DNA of 5,673 nt from Desulfobacterales bacterium (GTDB lineage: Bacteria; Desulfobacterota; Desulfobacteria; Desulfobacterales; JAUWMJ01): the NCBI GenBank assembly GCA_030613225.1, contig JAUWMJ010000234.1, positions 1 through 5,673 on the forward strand, read 5' to 3'. Shown in pieces: positions 1-4,413 of the stretch. The notes beneath the pieces were generated by a model, which was given only the letters and a program-made list of their open reading frames with translations, was not told where the DNA came from and did no database searches. The translations under genes and the position numbers were made by a program. Positions within the stretch are counted from its first letter, which is position 1; every line of letters starts with the position of its first letter.

Positions 1-24
1 CTGAAGCTCCTATTATTGACGGTC

Positions 25-133
25 TCGTAAAAAGTAAAAAAGCACTTTTTATGAAACGTTTTAAGTATCTGTTAAAAAACAGATAATATAATTAACCTAA
101 AACATAAAACCTGATGAATTCGACTTTTTACGA
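25..133. repeat. Short element bounded by perfect 11-bp inverted repeats
   Basis: TCGTAAAAAGT at 25-35 is matched by its exact reverse complement, ACTTTTTACGA, at 123-133, so a 109-bp AT-rich segment is bounded by perfect inverted repeats. The left end also forms its own small hairpin (TAAAAAGT 28-35 with ACTTTTTA 44-51). The right end sits in the loop of a second hairpin at 112-141. No protein is supported inside. The same GTAAAAAGT core recurs at 642-650 and 1387-1395, so this is probably one member of a dispersed, non-coding repeat family. Whether it is mobile cannot be seen, and no clear target-site duplication is evident. Confidence 0.45.
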
Positions 134-141
134 ATTCATCA
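112..141 (-). terminator. Hairpin immediately after the small Cys-rich gene
   Basis: TGATGAATTCG (112-122) pairs perfectly with CGAATTCATCA (131-141), giving an 11-bp stem and an 8-base loop. On the minus strand it begins directly after the TAA stop of the 142-324 gene. The following sequence has only short T runs, not a full U-tract, so it may stabilise the 3' end or terminate inefficiently. Its loop is part of the GTAAAAAGT repeat. Confidence 0.45.
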
Positions 142-324
142 TTATTTAACTGCGTTTATCTGGGCTTTTAAACAATCGCAGTATTCATCAAAAATAAAAT
201 ACATGCACTTGTTTTTCAAACTGGATTTTTCATAGAATTCACATCTGTTTTGCTCTGTATCACCGGCAGCCATACAAACAGACATCATTCCCTTTTTGCA
301 GAAACTTACCATCGGACTTGTCAT
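142..324 (-). CDS. Small cysteine-rich protein of unknown function (60 aa)
   Basis: I do not recognise a named family. The 60-residue product has six cysteines, C9, C17, C28, C40, C49 and C51. The spacing, ending in a C-x-C pair, suggests metal binding or redox chemistry, though this is inference only. There is no signal peptide and no membrane segment, so it is probably cytoplasmic. The start is well supported: the ribosome site AAGGGGTG lies at 331-338, six bases upstream of ATG. The upstream small ORF ends with TAA at 325-327, directly abutting this ATG, which suggests an operon with translational coupling. A strong hairpin follows the stop. Proteins of this look (CEFYE...KC-YF...YCDC) occur, from memory, as short hypotheticals in sulfate-reducing bacteria. 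I am fairly sure it is a real gene and unsure of its role. Confidence 0.62.
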   Translation of the reverse strand: MTSPMVSFCKKGMMSVCMAAGDTEQNRCEFYEKSSLKNKCMYFIFDEYCDCLKAQINAVK

Positions 325-528
325 TTAAATCACCCCTTTTATATATTTTTTCAGCTTTAAAACTCCACCTGATGTTTTAAACTCTTTATTTTTATTATCG
401 GCATTTTTAAAAAAATCTGAAGTCATTGTTTCCATATTATGCCTTAAGAGAGCAAAAGCATATTTTTTTCTTTTCTTTATTAATGTATGCAGAAACCATG
501 CCAAAAGGCACAAATAATAAAATATCAT
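325..528 (-). CDS. Small basic hypothetical protein, start uncertain (67 or 36 aa)
   Basis: Unknown family. The open frame begins with a short hydrophobic stretch (about residues 2-16) followed by a basic KKRKK patch, which would make a single membrane anchor with a cytoplasmic tail if the long form is real. However, the first ATG (526-528) has no ribosome site. The internal ATG at 433-435 (residue 32) is preceded by AAGG six bases upstream, so a 36-residue product starting METMTSDF is the better-supported start. The C-terminal part is rich in Lys (GGVLKLKKYIKG). The stop codon abuts the start of the downstream Cys-rich gene, and the ribosome site of that gene lies within this ORF's last codons, so the two are probably co-transcribed. 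It could also be a leader peptide serving mainly to couple translation. Confidence 0.4.
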   Translation of the reverse strand: MIFYYLCLLAWFLHTLIKKRKKYAFALLRHNMETMTSDFFKNADNKNKEFKTSGGVLKLKKYIKGVI

Positions 529-601
529 TTAATTCAAGGCAATTGGGAATGTTTACAAAAAACGGGATAGCTTGAATAAGACAAAATACGCCATATTTTA
601 A

Positions 602-631
602 AGCCGTGTGTCAAATCCTTGACTTGCGGCT
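602..631. repeat. Two-part hairpin with conserved GTCAAATCCTTGA core, copy 1
   Basis: AGCCG (602-606) pairs with CGGCT (627-631), and inside it GTCAA (610-614) pairs with TTGAC (619-623) around an ATCC loop, with a 3x3 internal loop between the stems. A 13-base core is shared exactly with a second copy at 1367-1379, where a different outer stem (CGAC/GTCG) forms. Read on the minus strand the core contains TTGACA, a consensus -35 box, about 85 bases upstream of the 528 start. No good -10 at proper spacing is visible here. Confidence 0.45.
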
Positions 632-641
632 CAAGTTAACG

Positions 642-658
642 GTAAAAAGTAAAAAAGC
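642..658 (+). repeat. 17-bp direct repeat, second copy of 27-43
   Basis: GTAAAAAGTAAAAAAGC occurs identically at 27-43 and 642-658. The first half is the GTAAAAAGT end-motif of the inverted-repeat elements. Here it has no facing partner nearby, so it may be a solo end. The A-rich second half doubles as the U-tract template of the terminator at 651-680. Confidence 0.5.
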
Positions 659-680
659 CGGGTCCTGAGGGCCCGGCTTT
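651..680 (-). terminator. Rho-independent terminator of the BamE-like/SHOCT gene
   Basis: AAAGCCGGGTCC (654-665) pairs with GGGCCCGGCTTT (669-680) through 12 bases, one of them a G-T wobble, closing a TGA loop. Read on the minus strand the GC-rich stem is followed by TTTTTT (656-651, with the first three Ts shared with the stem) and then ACTTTTTACC. This is a textbook intrinsic terminator about 75 bases after the stop codon at 756. It separates this gene from the small genes at 528-142. Confidence 0.8.
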
Positions 681-685
681 GAGTT

Positions 686-700
686 GCCCCTGAAAGGGGC
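686..700. other. GC-rich hairpin upstream of the terminator
   Basis: GCCCCT (686-691) pairs with AGGGGC (695-700) around a GAA loop. It sits six bases from the strong terminator stem and has no T-tract of its own. It may add stability to the transcript end. Confidence 0.45.
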
Positions 701-734
701 TGTAATACTTTAAATTTCCAAGGAGTCTTAAAGA

Positions 735-757
735 AGTCAGAAATCTGCTTTCTGACT
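735..757 (-). terminator. Hairpin overlapping the stop codon of the SHOCT gene
   Basis: AGTCAGAAA (735-743) pairs with TTTCTGACT (749-757) in a 9-bp perfect stem with a 5-base loop. It overlaps the TAG stop at 756-758, and on the minus strand it is followed by a weak T-rich stretch. It is the first of three consecutive hairpins ending in the terminator at 651-680. Confidence 0.4.
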
Positions 758-1296
758 ACAGGTTTTCAAGTAGTGCTGTTTTTTTCTTGTCATATTCTTC
801 CTGAGTTATCAAACCCTTATCCAACAGTCTTTTCAATAACAAGATTTTTTCTTCAAAACCGGCAGCAGTTTCTTGGTCACTCTCTTCTATTCTGAAATTT
901 TCAGGACCTGTCCTGTTTTTGCTGTTGAATAATATTCTTTCCGTTGTTTTTTTTGTTTTTCCAGTAGCGCCAGACATTGCTGTTACGATTGGGCGTAGCA
1001 TGCTCGGGAGGAGGACCATAGCAGATAAGAACCGCTTCCTTACTCATTCCGTTTTGTATAACCCCAGCTTTAATGGCGTTTATTTCATATTCAGTCAGCC
1101 CTGCTGTTAATTCTTCAAAATTTTTTGTAGTAAACATATTTCTCTTATAGTCTTTAATTGTTGTTCCGCGATGATATTTTTTTGTGAAAAAGATTTTATA
1201 AAGTTTATTATTTGTGGCGGTTTTAAAGGTAATTATTTTACTACAATCACCAGGACTACTACAATAATTTTTGACTTTAGGCTTGCTGGTTTCCAT
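756..1296 (-). pseudogene. BamE/OmlA-like plus SHOCT protein split by a frameshift
   Basis: One gene appears split across two frames. The first part (ATG at 1296, running to a stop at 901) gives 131 residues. It has a GMSKEAVL helix at residues 83-90, YGPPPEHATP at 93-102 and WRYW at 109-112, the signature of SmpA/OmlA/BamE-like small alpha-beta domains. It then derails after an A8 run (minus-strand sense; T8 at 947-954). The other frame, ending at 756, continues with a beta-strand-like RILFN and then a SHOCT domain (short C-terminal helical pair, GLITQEEYDKKK). Removing one A from the run restores a continuous 179-residue protein, with SHOCT at about 147-179. Function is unknown; family relatives are often envelope lipoproteins, but no signal peptide or lipobox is visible here, so the N-terminus may also be lost. 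There is no clear ribosome site. It could be a pseudogene, a sequencing error, or a gene read by transcriptional slippage on A8. Domain calls are fairly sure, status unsure. Confidence 0.7.
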
Positions 1297-1341
1297 AAAA
1301 TTTATAAGCCAAAACCACGATAGAGTAGTTTAACGGTTTTT

Positions 1342-1371
1342 ATTATTAGCGCAGTAAAAACGACATGTCAA
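1342..1371 (-). promoter_or_regulatory. Probable sigma-70 promoter for the BamE-like gene
   Basis: On the minus strand, TTGACA (1371-1366) is a perfect -35 box and AATAAT (1347-1342) matches five of six -10 positions at a spacing of 18. Transcription would start near 1335, about 39 bases before the ATG at 1296. The -35 lies within the shared GTCAAATCCTTGA repeat core, so the repeat appears to supply half of the promoter. Confidence 0.5.
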
Positions 1372-1387
1372 ATCCTTGATGGCGTCG
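1361..1387. repeat. GTCAAATCCTTGA hairpin, copy 2
   Basis: GTCAA (1367-1371) and TTGAT (1376-1380) pair around ATCC, inside an outer CGAC (1361-1364) and GTCG (1384-1387) stem. The 13-base core is identical to 610-622, while the outer stem differs in sequence but still pairs. It directly abuts the GTAAAAAGT end of the large palindrome at 1388-1481. Confidence 0.45.
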
Positions 1388-1481
1388 TAAAAAGTCCCAT
1401 CTACTGCGTTGTAGCGGTTTTTCAGGAACTCGACATACTATTTGTATAGTCTCGTCCCTGCAAATCCACTACGCCTTTTTA
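1388..1481. repeat. Large imperfect palindromic element with GTAAAAAGT-type ends
   Basis: The outer arms TAAAAAG (1388-1394) and CTTTTTA (1475-1481) pair perfectly. Inside, GTAG and CTAC pair next to a central 52-base block that is an imperfect palindrome, with arms of about 19 bases and 14 matches. The left side carries an extra bulge of about ten bases. The end motif is the same as that of the 25-133 element. No ORF is supported inside. It resembles a small non-autonomous or REP-like repeat. From memory, very similar sequence is scattered in intergenic DNA of Desulfobacterales, which I cannot verify here. Confidence 0.5.
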
Positions 1482-1505
1482 TCCCTCCGCTTTTTGGCGG
1501 GGGAT
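1481..1505. other. GC-rich hairpin next to the palindromic element
   Basis: ATCCCTCCGC (1481-1490) pairs with GCGGGGGAT (1497-1505) in nine base pairs with one bulged T. Neither strand shows a T-tract after it, so a terminator role is doubtful. It may be part of the neighbouring repeat. Confidence 0.35.
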
Positions 1506-1511
1506 CTCGAC

Positions 1512-1535
1512 AAAAAATCCTGGTTTTCGTTCAGG
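1512..1535 (-). terminator. Weak candidate terminator of the complete ATPase gene
   Basis: On the minus strand a short CCTG/CAGG stem (1535-1532 with 1522-1519) is followed by A and then TTTTTT (1517-1512), 27 bases after the stop at 1562. The U-tract is good but the stem has only four base pairs, so this is a weak call. Confidence 0.3.
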
Positions 1536-1561
1536 CACTATTTAACCGGGGTACGGCTATA

Positions 1562-2902
1562 TCAAACTATTGATTTAACAATGCGCTCCCAATGCTTGAC
1601 CATGTACAGAGGGATTGAAAGAATCCTATCGTAAAATGAAAGCTTTTGCATGGAAAAGCGAATCCCGAGCGGACAGGAGGGGTGTTCTTTTAAAAAAAGG
1701 CGCATGCTTTTCAGTGTTCCGGTTTTTCCGGACTTAACCTCGACCGGGTAAACTGTTGATCCTGATGTCACGAGGTAGTCAACTTCGGCATTACTGCTTT
1801 TTGTGTCCCTTGCCCAGAAATATATGTTTCTTTCCTCATACCAATCAATTGCTGCAAGGAGATCCTGCCCGACATACTGTTCTATGACACTGCCCAAATT
1901 TGCAGTCAAAAGATTGTCGTGAAACATCAATTCGGCTCCTAATCCGAGCGATCTTTGCATCAGGCCAACATCAAGAAACAATATCTTGAATTTCTTTTCA
2001 TTTGTTTGGGCGCCAAGAGGTACCCCTTGTCCTGACGAATGTATCACCCTGTTCAAACACTGGGCTTCTTCCAAAAGCAGAAGGGCGTCTTTTAAATCCC
2101 GTGACTGTACATGCGGGTTGACGTGAGAATACTTATACCTCTGTCCAACCATACGCGGAGCTGATATGAAAACATCTTTAAGGTACTTGTGTTTAGCGGT
2201 CGATGAATACTTGGAAAAATCCGCCTGGTAAGTTTTAATAATGGATGTTTGAACCATGTTGATTTCTTCAGGAGAAATGTCTTTCAAATATTCTGAAACA
2301 ACTCCAGGCATACCTCCAAGAATCAGGTACTTTCTAAGAAGTTTTTCAAGCTCCTTGTCATACAACGGGTCGATGCCTGAGCCAATGTTTACGCTTGCCA
2401 AGTATTGCCTGAGTTTGTCAAATCCCAGAGCTCCCAGAAATTCATCAAATGAAAGCGGGCCCATAAAAAGAAAAGTTATGCGTCCCACAGGCATCCTGAA
2501 TTCGTTGCTCCTAAAGGCAAATTCAACGAGAGAACCTGCTGCAATAACGTGCAGTTCAGGGAGTTTTTCATAAAAATAGCGCAACGCTACTATTGCCTGC
2601 GGACATTCTTGAATTTCATCCAAAAAAAGAAGGGTTTTCCCGGCCGTTATCTCTGATCCTGACAGAACGGAAATCTTGTCCATGATTTCCTTTACATCAA
2701 GAGATTGAAAACACATGGAAAATTCAGGTCGTTCTTCAAAATTCACCGCCACATGGTTTTCAAATGCTCCTTTTGCGAATTCGATTATGGAATACGTCTT
2801 TCCCACCTGACGTGCTCCCCTTACAAGGAGAGGACGTCGTGAACGACTCTCTTTCCACTTAACCAGTTCCGGATCAATATCCCTTATTATGTTCGTTGTC
2901 AT
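1562..2902 (-). CDS. AAA-type ATPase with C-terminal DUF4143 domain (446 aa)
   Basis: This is a cytoplasmic P-loop ATPase of the AAA_14/DUF4143 family; its cellular role is not established. With the chosen start, Walker A is G29-ARQVGKT-36 and Walker B is LLFLDE at 91-96. A sensor-like AAGS follows at 121-124, then the MPVGR and MGPLSFDEFL segment at 137-156. The C-terminal DUF4143 region has a PD-(D/E)xK-like core (E373, D375, then E388-V-K390), a nuclease-like fold, though activity is not known for the family. I chose the ATG at 2902 because GAGG lies six bases upstream. The in-frame ATG at 2950 adds 16 residues and has no ribosome site. Length and motifs are complete, so the gene looks intact. 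It is a diverged paralogue of the partial ATPase at 4414-5673, and a decayed vapBC lies between them. The gene appears monocistronic. Family identification is sure; function is open. Confidence 0.9.
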   Translation of the reverse strand: MTTNIIRDIDPELVKWKESRSRRPLLVRGARQVGKTYSIIEFAKGAFENHVAVNFEERPEFSMCFQSLDVKEIMDKISVLSGSEITAGKTLLFLDEIQECPQAIVALRYFYEKLPELHVIAAGSLVEFAFRSNEFRMPVGRITFLFMGPLSFDEFLGALGFDKLRQYLASVNIGSGIDPLYDKELEKLLRKYLILGGMPGVVSEYLKDISPEEINMVQTSIIKTYQADFSKYSSTAKHKYLKDVFISAPRMVGQRYKYSHVNPHVQSRDLKDALLLLEEAQCLNRVIHSSGQGVPLGAQTNEKKFKILFLDVGLMQRSLGLGAELMFHDNLLTANLGSVIEQYVGQDLLAAIDWYEERNIYFWARDTKSSNAEVDYLVTSGSTVYPVEVKSGKTGTLKSMRLFLKEHPSCPLGIRFSMQKLSFYDRILSIPLYMVKHWERIVKSIV

Positions 2903-3315
2903 TCTGTGCCTCTTTTTCAAATATAGATTTTCATATACACAAAAAATCATTTACTGCAGAATATACAAGGATACTATTAGCAAAGTTTGAATAAAATACA
3001 AGGTAAAAGTGCCCCTGTGTAAAAACAGCCGTGAAAAGAGTCCATATCTGAAACCTCGAATCTGATATAGGGCGACTGCACTGCCTTGAAATCTAGGTTG
3101 AAGTATACTCCAAATCGTTTTCTTTATTCATTGCATATGAGACATGAATGGTAATAGCTCGGAATGCTGGATTCTCAAATTTCATTTGACAACAGCTACA
3201 TTTTCAGTTGGGGGTAAAATGGGCTTTCTAAGACACATACGGGGAATTGCTATTTAATTTACTAATTTCCAACTTGAAGAGGAGGGGATAGTTTTTCCAA
3301 ATTTCAGAAACCTTT
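2903..3315. other. Gene-free stretch between vapC and the complete ATPase
   Basis: I see no supportable gene, RNA gene or strong terminator in these 413 bases. The minus strand has an open frame at 2977-3123, but it lacks a start and a ribosome site and resembles no family I know. The ribosome site and leader of the ATPase occupy the low-coordinate end. I cannot place a convincing promoter: TTGTAT and TAGTAT boxes on the minus strand are 19 bases apart. The stretch may contain remnants of an older insertion. Confidence 0.4.
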
Positions 3316-3715
3316 TCAGCCAACCCAATTCCGGACTTTCAAACCTGGTACGCGTTGAAATTCTCGCTCGTTGTTGGTTACTATAATAAGGGCTGCCGCC
3401 TTAGCATGCGCTGCGATCCATAAATTGTTGTTACAGATAGGCTTTCCTTTGGACTCCAGTGATGCACGGATGACTCCATAAGCTTTTCCGGCATTCTCCG
3501 GCATTGGCAAAACAGGAACAAAGGTCTTGAACTCCTCGAGCAACTGCGAAGCCTTCTTGCGCTGCTGACTTTTCTCGGCACCATACAGCAGTTCCCCCCA
3601 CGTGATAACTGAAATCGCAGCATCACCAGGTTTAAAAACGAGCTAACACTTCCCTATGCTTATGACGTTGAATGTAGATACAAATGTTAGTGTCCAACAG
3701 ATAGCGAGTGGGCAT
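3316..3715 (-). pseudogene. vapC: VapC-type PIN-domain toxin, frameshifted and lacking a catalytic Asp
   Basis: VapC toxins are PIN-domain RNases that cut tRNA or rRNA and are held inactive by VapB. Translation from ATG at 3715 gives MPTRYLLDTN, the classic PIN start, and continues to a premature TAA after 27 residues. The rest (KPGDAAISVITWGELLYG onward to TGA at 3316) is in another frame. Deleting one base from the T5 run (A5 at 3634-3638 on plus) restores a continuous 132-residue protein of normal length. In that reconstruction D8 and E41 are present. In the usual NNDLWIAAHA motif, however, N97 (AAT) replaces the conserved metal-binding Asp. The C-terminal IVTNNEREF and RVPGL motifs are kept. 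The start overlaps the vapB stop by one base (TGATG), and GAGGG lies upstream, so translation is coupled to vapB. It is probably an inactive toxin. Family identification is sure. Confidence 0.82.
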
Positions 3716-3969
3716 CACAATCCCTCGCGATGCTGTGGCGGCGTATCTTGGCGGTCTTCAGCGAAAAATTCGTCAGGAAGGTTGGATAATAGCTCAAAAG
3801 CCCGAGCCAATCCTTTGGCCGATTCCCGAAGCACAATTTCGTCACAACGGCGGAAAATTTCAAGCACCTTGCTTTTGACGGAGAATTCCTTTGGCAACCT
3901 GACCGCCTGACTATTTCCTGATTTAAAAACTCGAGTCGTTGTCACAACAACCTTCTTTTTTTGTGGCAT
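3715..3969 (-). CDS. vapB: VapB-type antitoxin, AbrB/MazE-like (84 aa)
   Basis: This is the antitoxin and autorepressor partner of VapC. The N-terminal half carries the swapped-hairpin DNA-binding signature FKSGNSQAVRLPKEF (residues 15-29), followed by EIFRRCDEIVLRE (37-49). The C-terminal tail LPDEFFAEDRQ (64-74) is the usual toxin-wrapping segment of this VapB subgroup. It is full length for the family and shows no damage. The start at 3969 has AGGGGG seven bases upstream. The stop overlaps the vapC start (TGATG). A promoter with a palindrome over the -10 lies 60-85 bases upstream, consistent with conditional autoregulation by VapB or VapBC. Because its toxin looks dead, the antitoxin would act alone, for example as a repressor or against related VapC proteins elsewhere; this is inference. 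Identification is sure. Confidence 0.9.
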   Translation of the reverse strand: MPQKKKVVVTTTRVFKSGNSQAVRLPKEFSVKSKVLEIFRRCDEIVLRESAKGLARAFELLSNLPDEFFAEDRQDTPPQHREGL

Positions 3970-4014
3970 GAGTTTGCCCCCTATTACGGAATCATATAAG
4001 ACGTTTCTTTTTCT

Positions 4015-4038
4015 GTATACACACTTAAGTATATACTT
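4015..4038. promoter_or_regulatory. Candidate VapB/VapBC operator
   Basis: AAGTATATACTT (4027-4038) is a perfect 12-bp palindrome covering the predicted -10 box, and a second short palindrome, GTATAC (4015-4020), lies near the predicted transcription start. AT-rich palindromes of this kind at the promoter are what VapB-type AbrB-fold repressors bind. The assignment is by position, and binding is not shown. Confidence 0.5.
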
Positions 4039-4055
4039 ATTGAAAATACTGTCAA
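4028..4055 (-). promoter_or_regulatory. Sigma-70 promoter of vapBC
   Basis: On the minus strand, TTGACA (4055-4050) is a consensus -35 and TATACT (4033-4028) a near-consensus -10 at 16-base spacing. Transcription would start near 4021, leaving a leader of about 50 bases that contains the AGGGGG ribosome site of vapB. The upstream edge lies about eight bases from the inverted-repeat element at 4063-4361. Confidence 0.65.
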
Positions 4056-4062
4056 TTTATTT

Positions 4063-4361
4063 CTATAACAGACCTCGTTATTCACCTTACAAAAATGACC
4101 GGAAACCTTGATATAACATGGAATCGCAAAATAATTGGACACCAGGCCGGTCTGGGTTATAAGGTTCAGGGTTCCCGGTTCAAGGTTAAGTGCTTAGCGC
4201 TTTTTTTCTTACCTATTGATTCCTTTGGGTTAATGTGAGGGCGGATAACCTCTGAACCTTTGAACTGTGAACCTTTCAACCCAAAACATAGACTGAAAAC
4301 GGAGCTTTTTGTCCAAAATATTGCACCATGATACGCTATAATCTACGAGGTCTGTATATAG
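4063..4361. mobile_element. Nested imperfect inverted-repeat (MITE-like) element
   Basis: Four or more arms pair in nested order across about 300 bp. CTATA 4063-4067 pairs with TATAG 4357-4361. ACAGACCTCGT 4068-4078 pairs with ACGAGGTCTGT 4345-4355, an 11-bp perfect match. CATGG 4117-4121 pairs with CCATG 4326-4330. GCAAAATAATTGGACA 4126-4141 pairs imperfectly with TGTCCAAAATATTGC 4310-4324. The inner GGGTTATAAGGTTCA region 4154-4190 pairs with TGAACC-rich 4245-4282. No ORF or transposase lies inside. The layout suggests a non-autonomous transposable element or a large foldable non-coding element. No clear target duplication is visible. It fills most of the 444 gene-free bases (3970-4413) between vapB and the partial ATPase. 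Confidence 0.55.
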
Positions 4362-4413
4362 TGATTATATCCAGTATTTGCTTAAAATGTGAAGTTGTTT
4401 TCGGAGCCTGCGC

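Noticed and set aside
3..86. Plus-strand open frame at the window start that could be the tail of an upstream gene.
   Set aside because: It runs straight through the GTAAAAAGTAAAAAAGC repeat and the 28-51 hairpin, and its 27 residues match nothing I recognise.
919..1110. Plus-strand open frame with a hydrophobic N-terminus resembling a signal peptide.
   Set aside because: It is antisense to the BamE-like domain, and the hydrophobicity comes from the T8/T5 runs of the opposite strand's Lys codons.
2256..2573. Plus-strand open frame inside the complete ATPase gene.
   Set aside because: It is antisense to conserved ATPase/DUF4143 coding sequence and shows no domain of its own.
2977..3123. Minus-strand open frame of 48 codons between vapC and the ATPase.
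   Set aside because: No start codon with a ribosome site, no recognisable motif, and bounded by stops at a length expected by chance.
3381..3626. Minus-strand open frame overlapping vapC in a third frame.
   Set aside because: It lacks PIN motifs. The PIN sequence continues in the other frame, so this is a shadow.
3656..3910. Plus-strand open frame over vapB and the vapC start.
   Set aside because: It is a shadow of the well-supported vapB gene on the other strand.
4188..4207. AAGTGC/GCGCTT hairpin followed by seven Ts, looking like a plus-strand terminator.
   Set aside because: No plus-strand gene precedes it, and it lies between the arms of the large inverted repeat, so it is more likely part of that element.
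4154..4282. GGTTCA-type repeats considered as a CRISPR array.
   Set aside because: The copies are short, degenerate, irregularly spaced and arranged as inverted arms, with no regular spacers and no cas genes.
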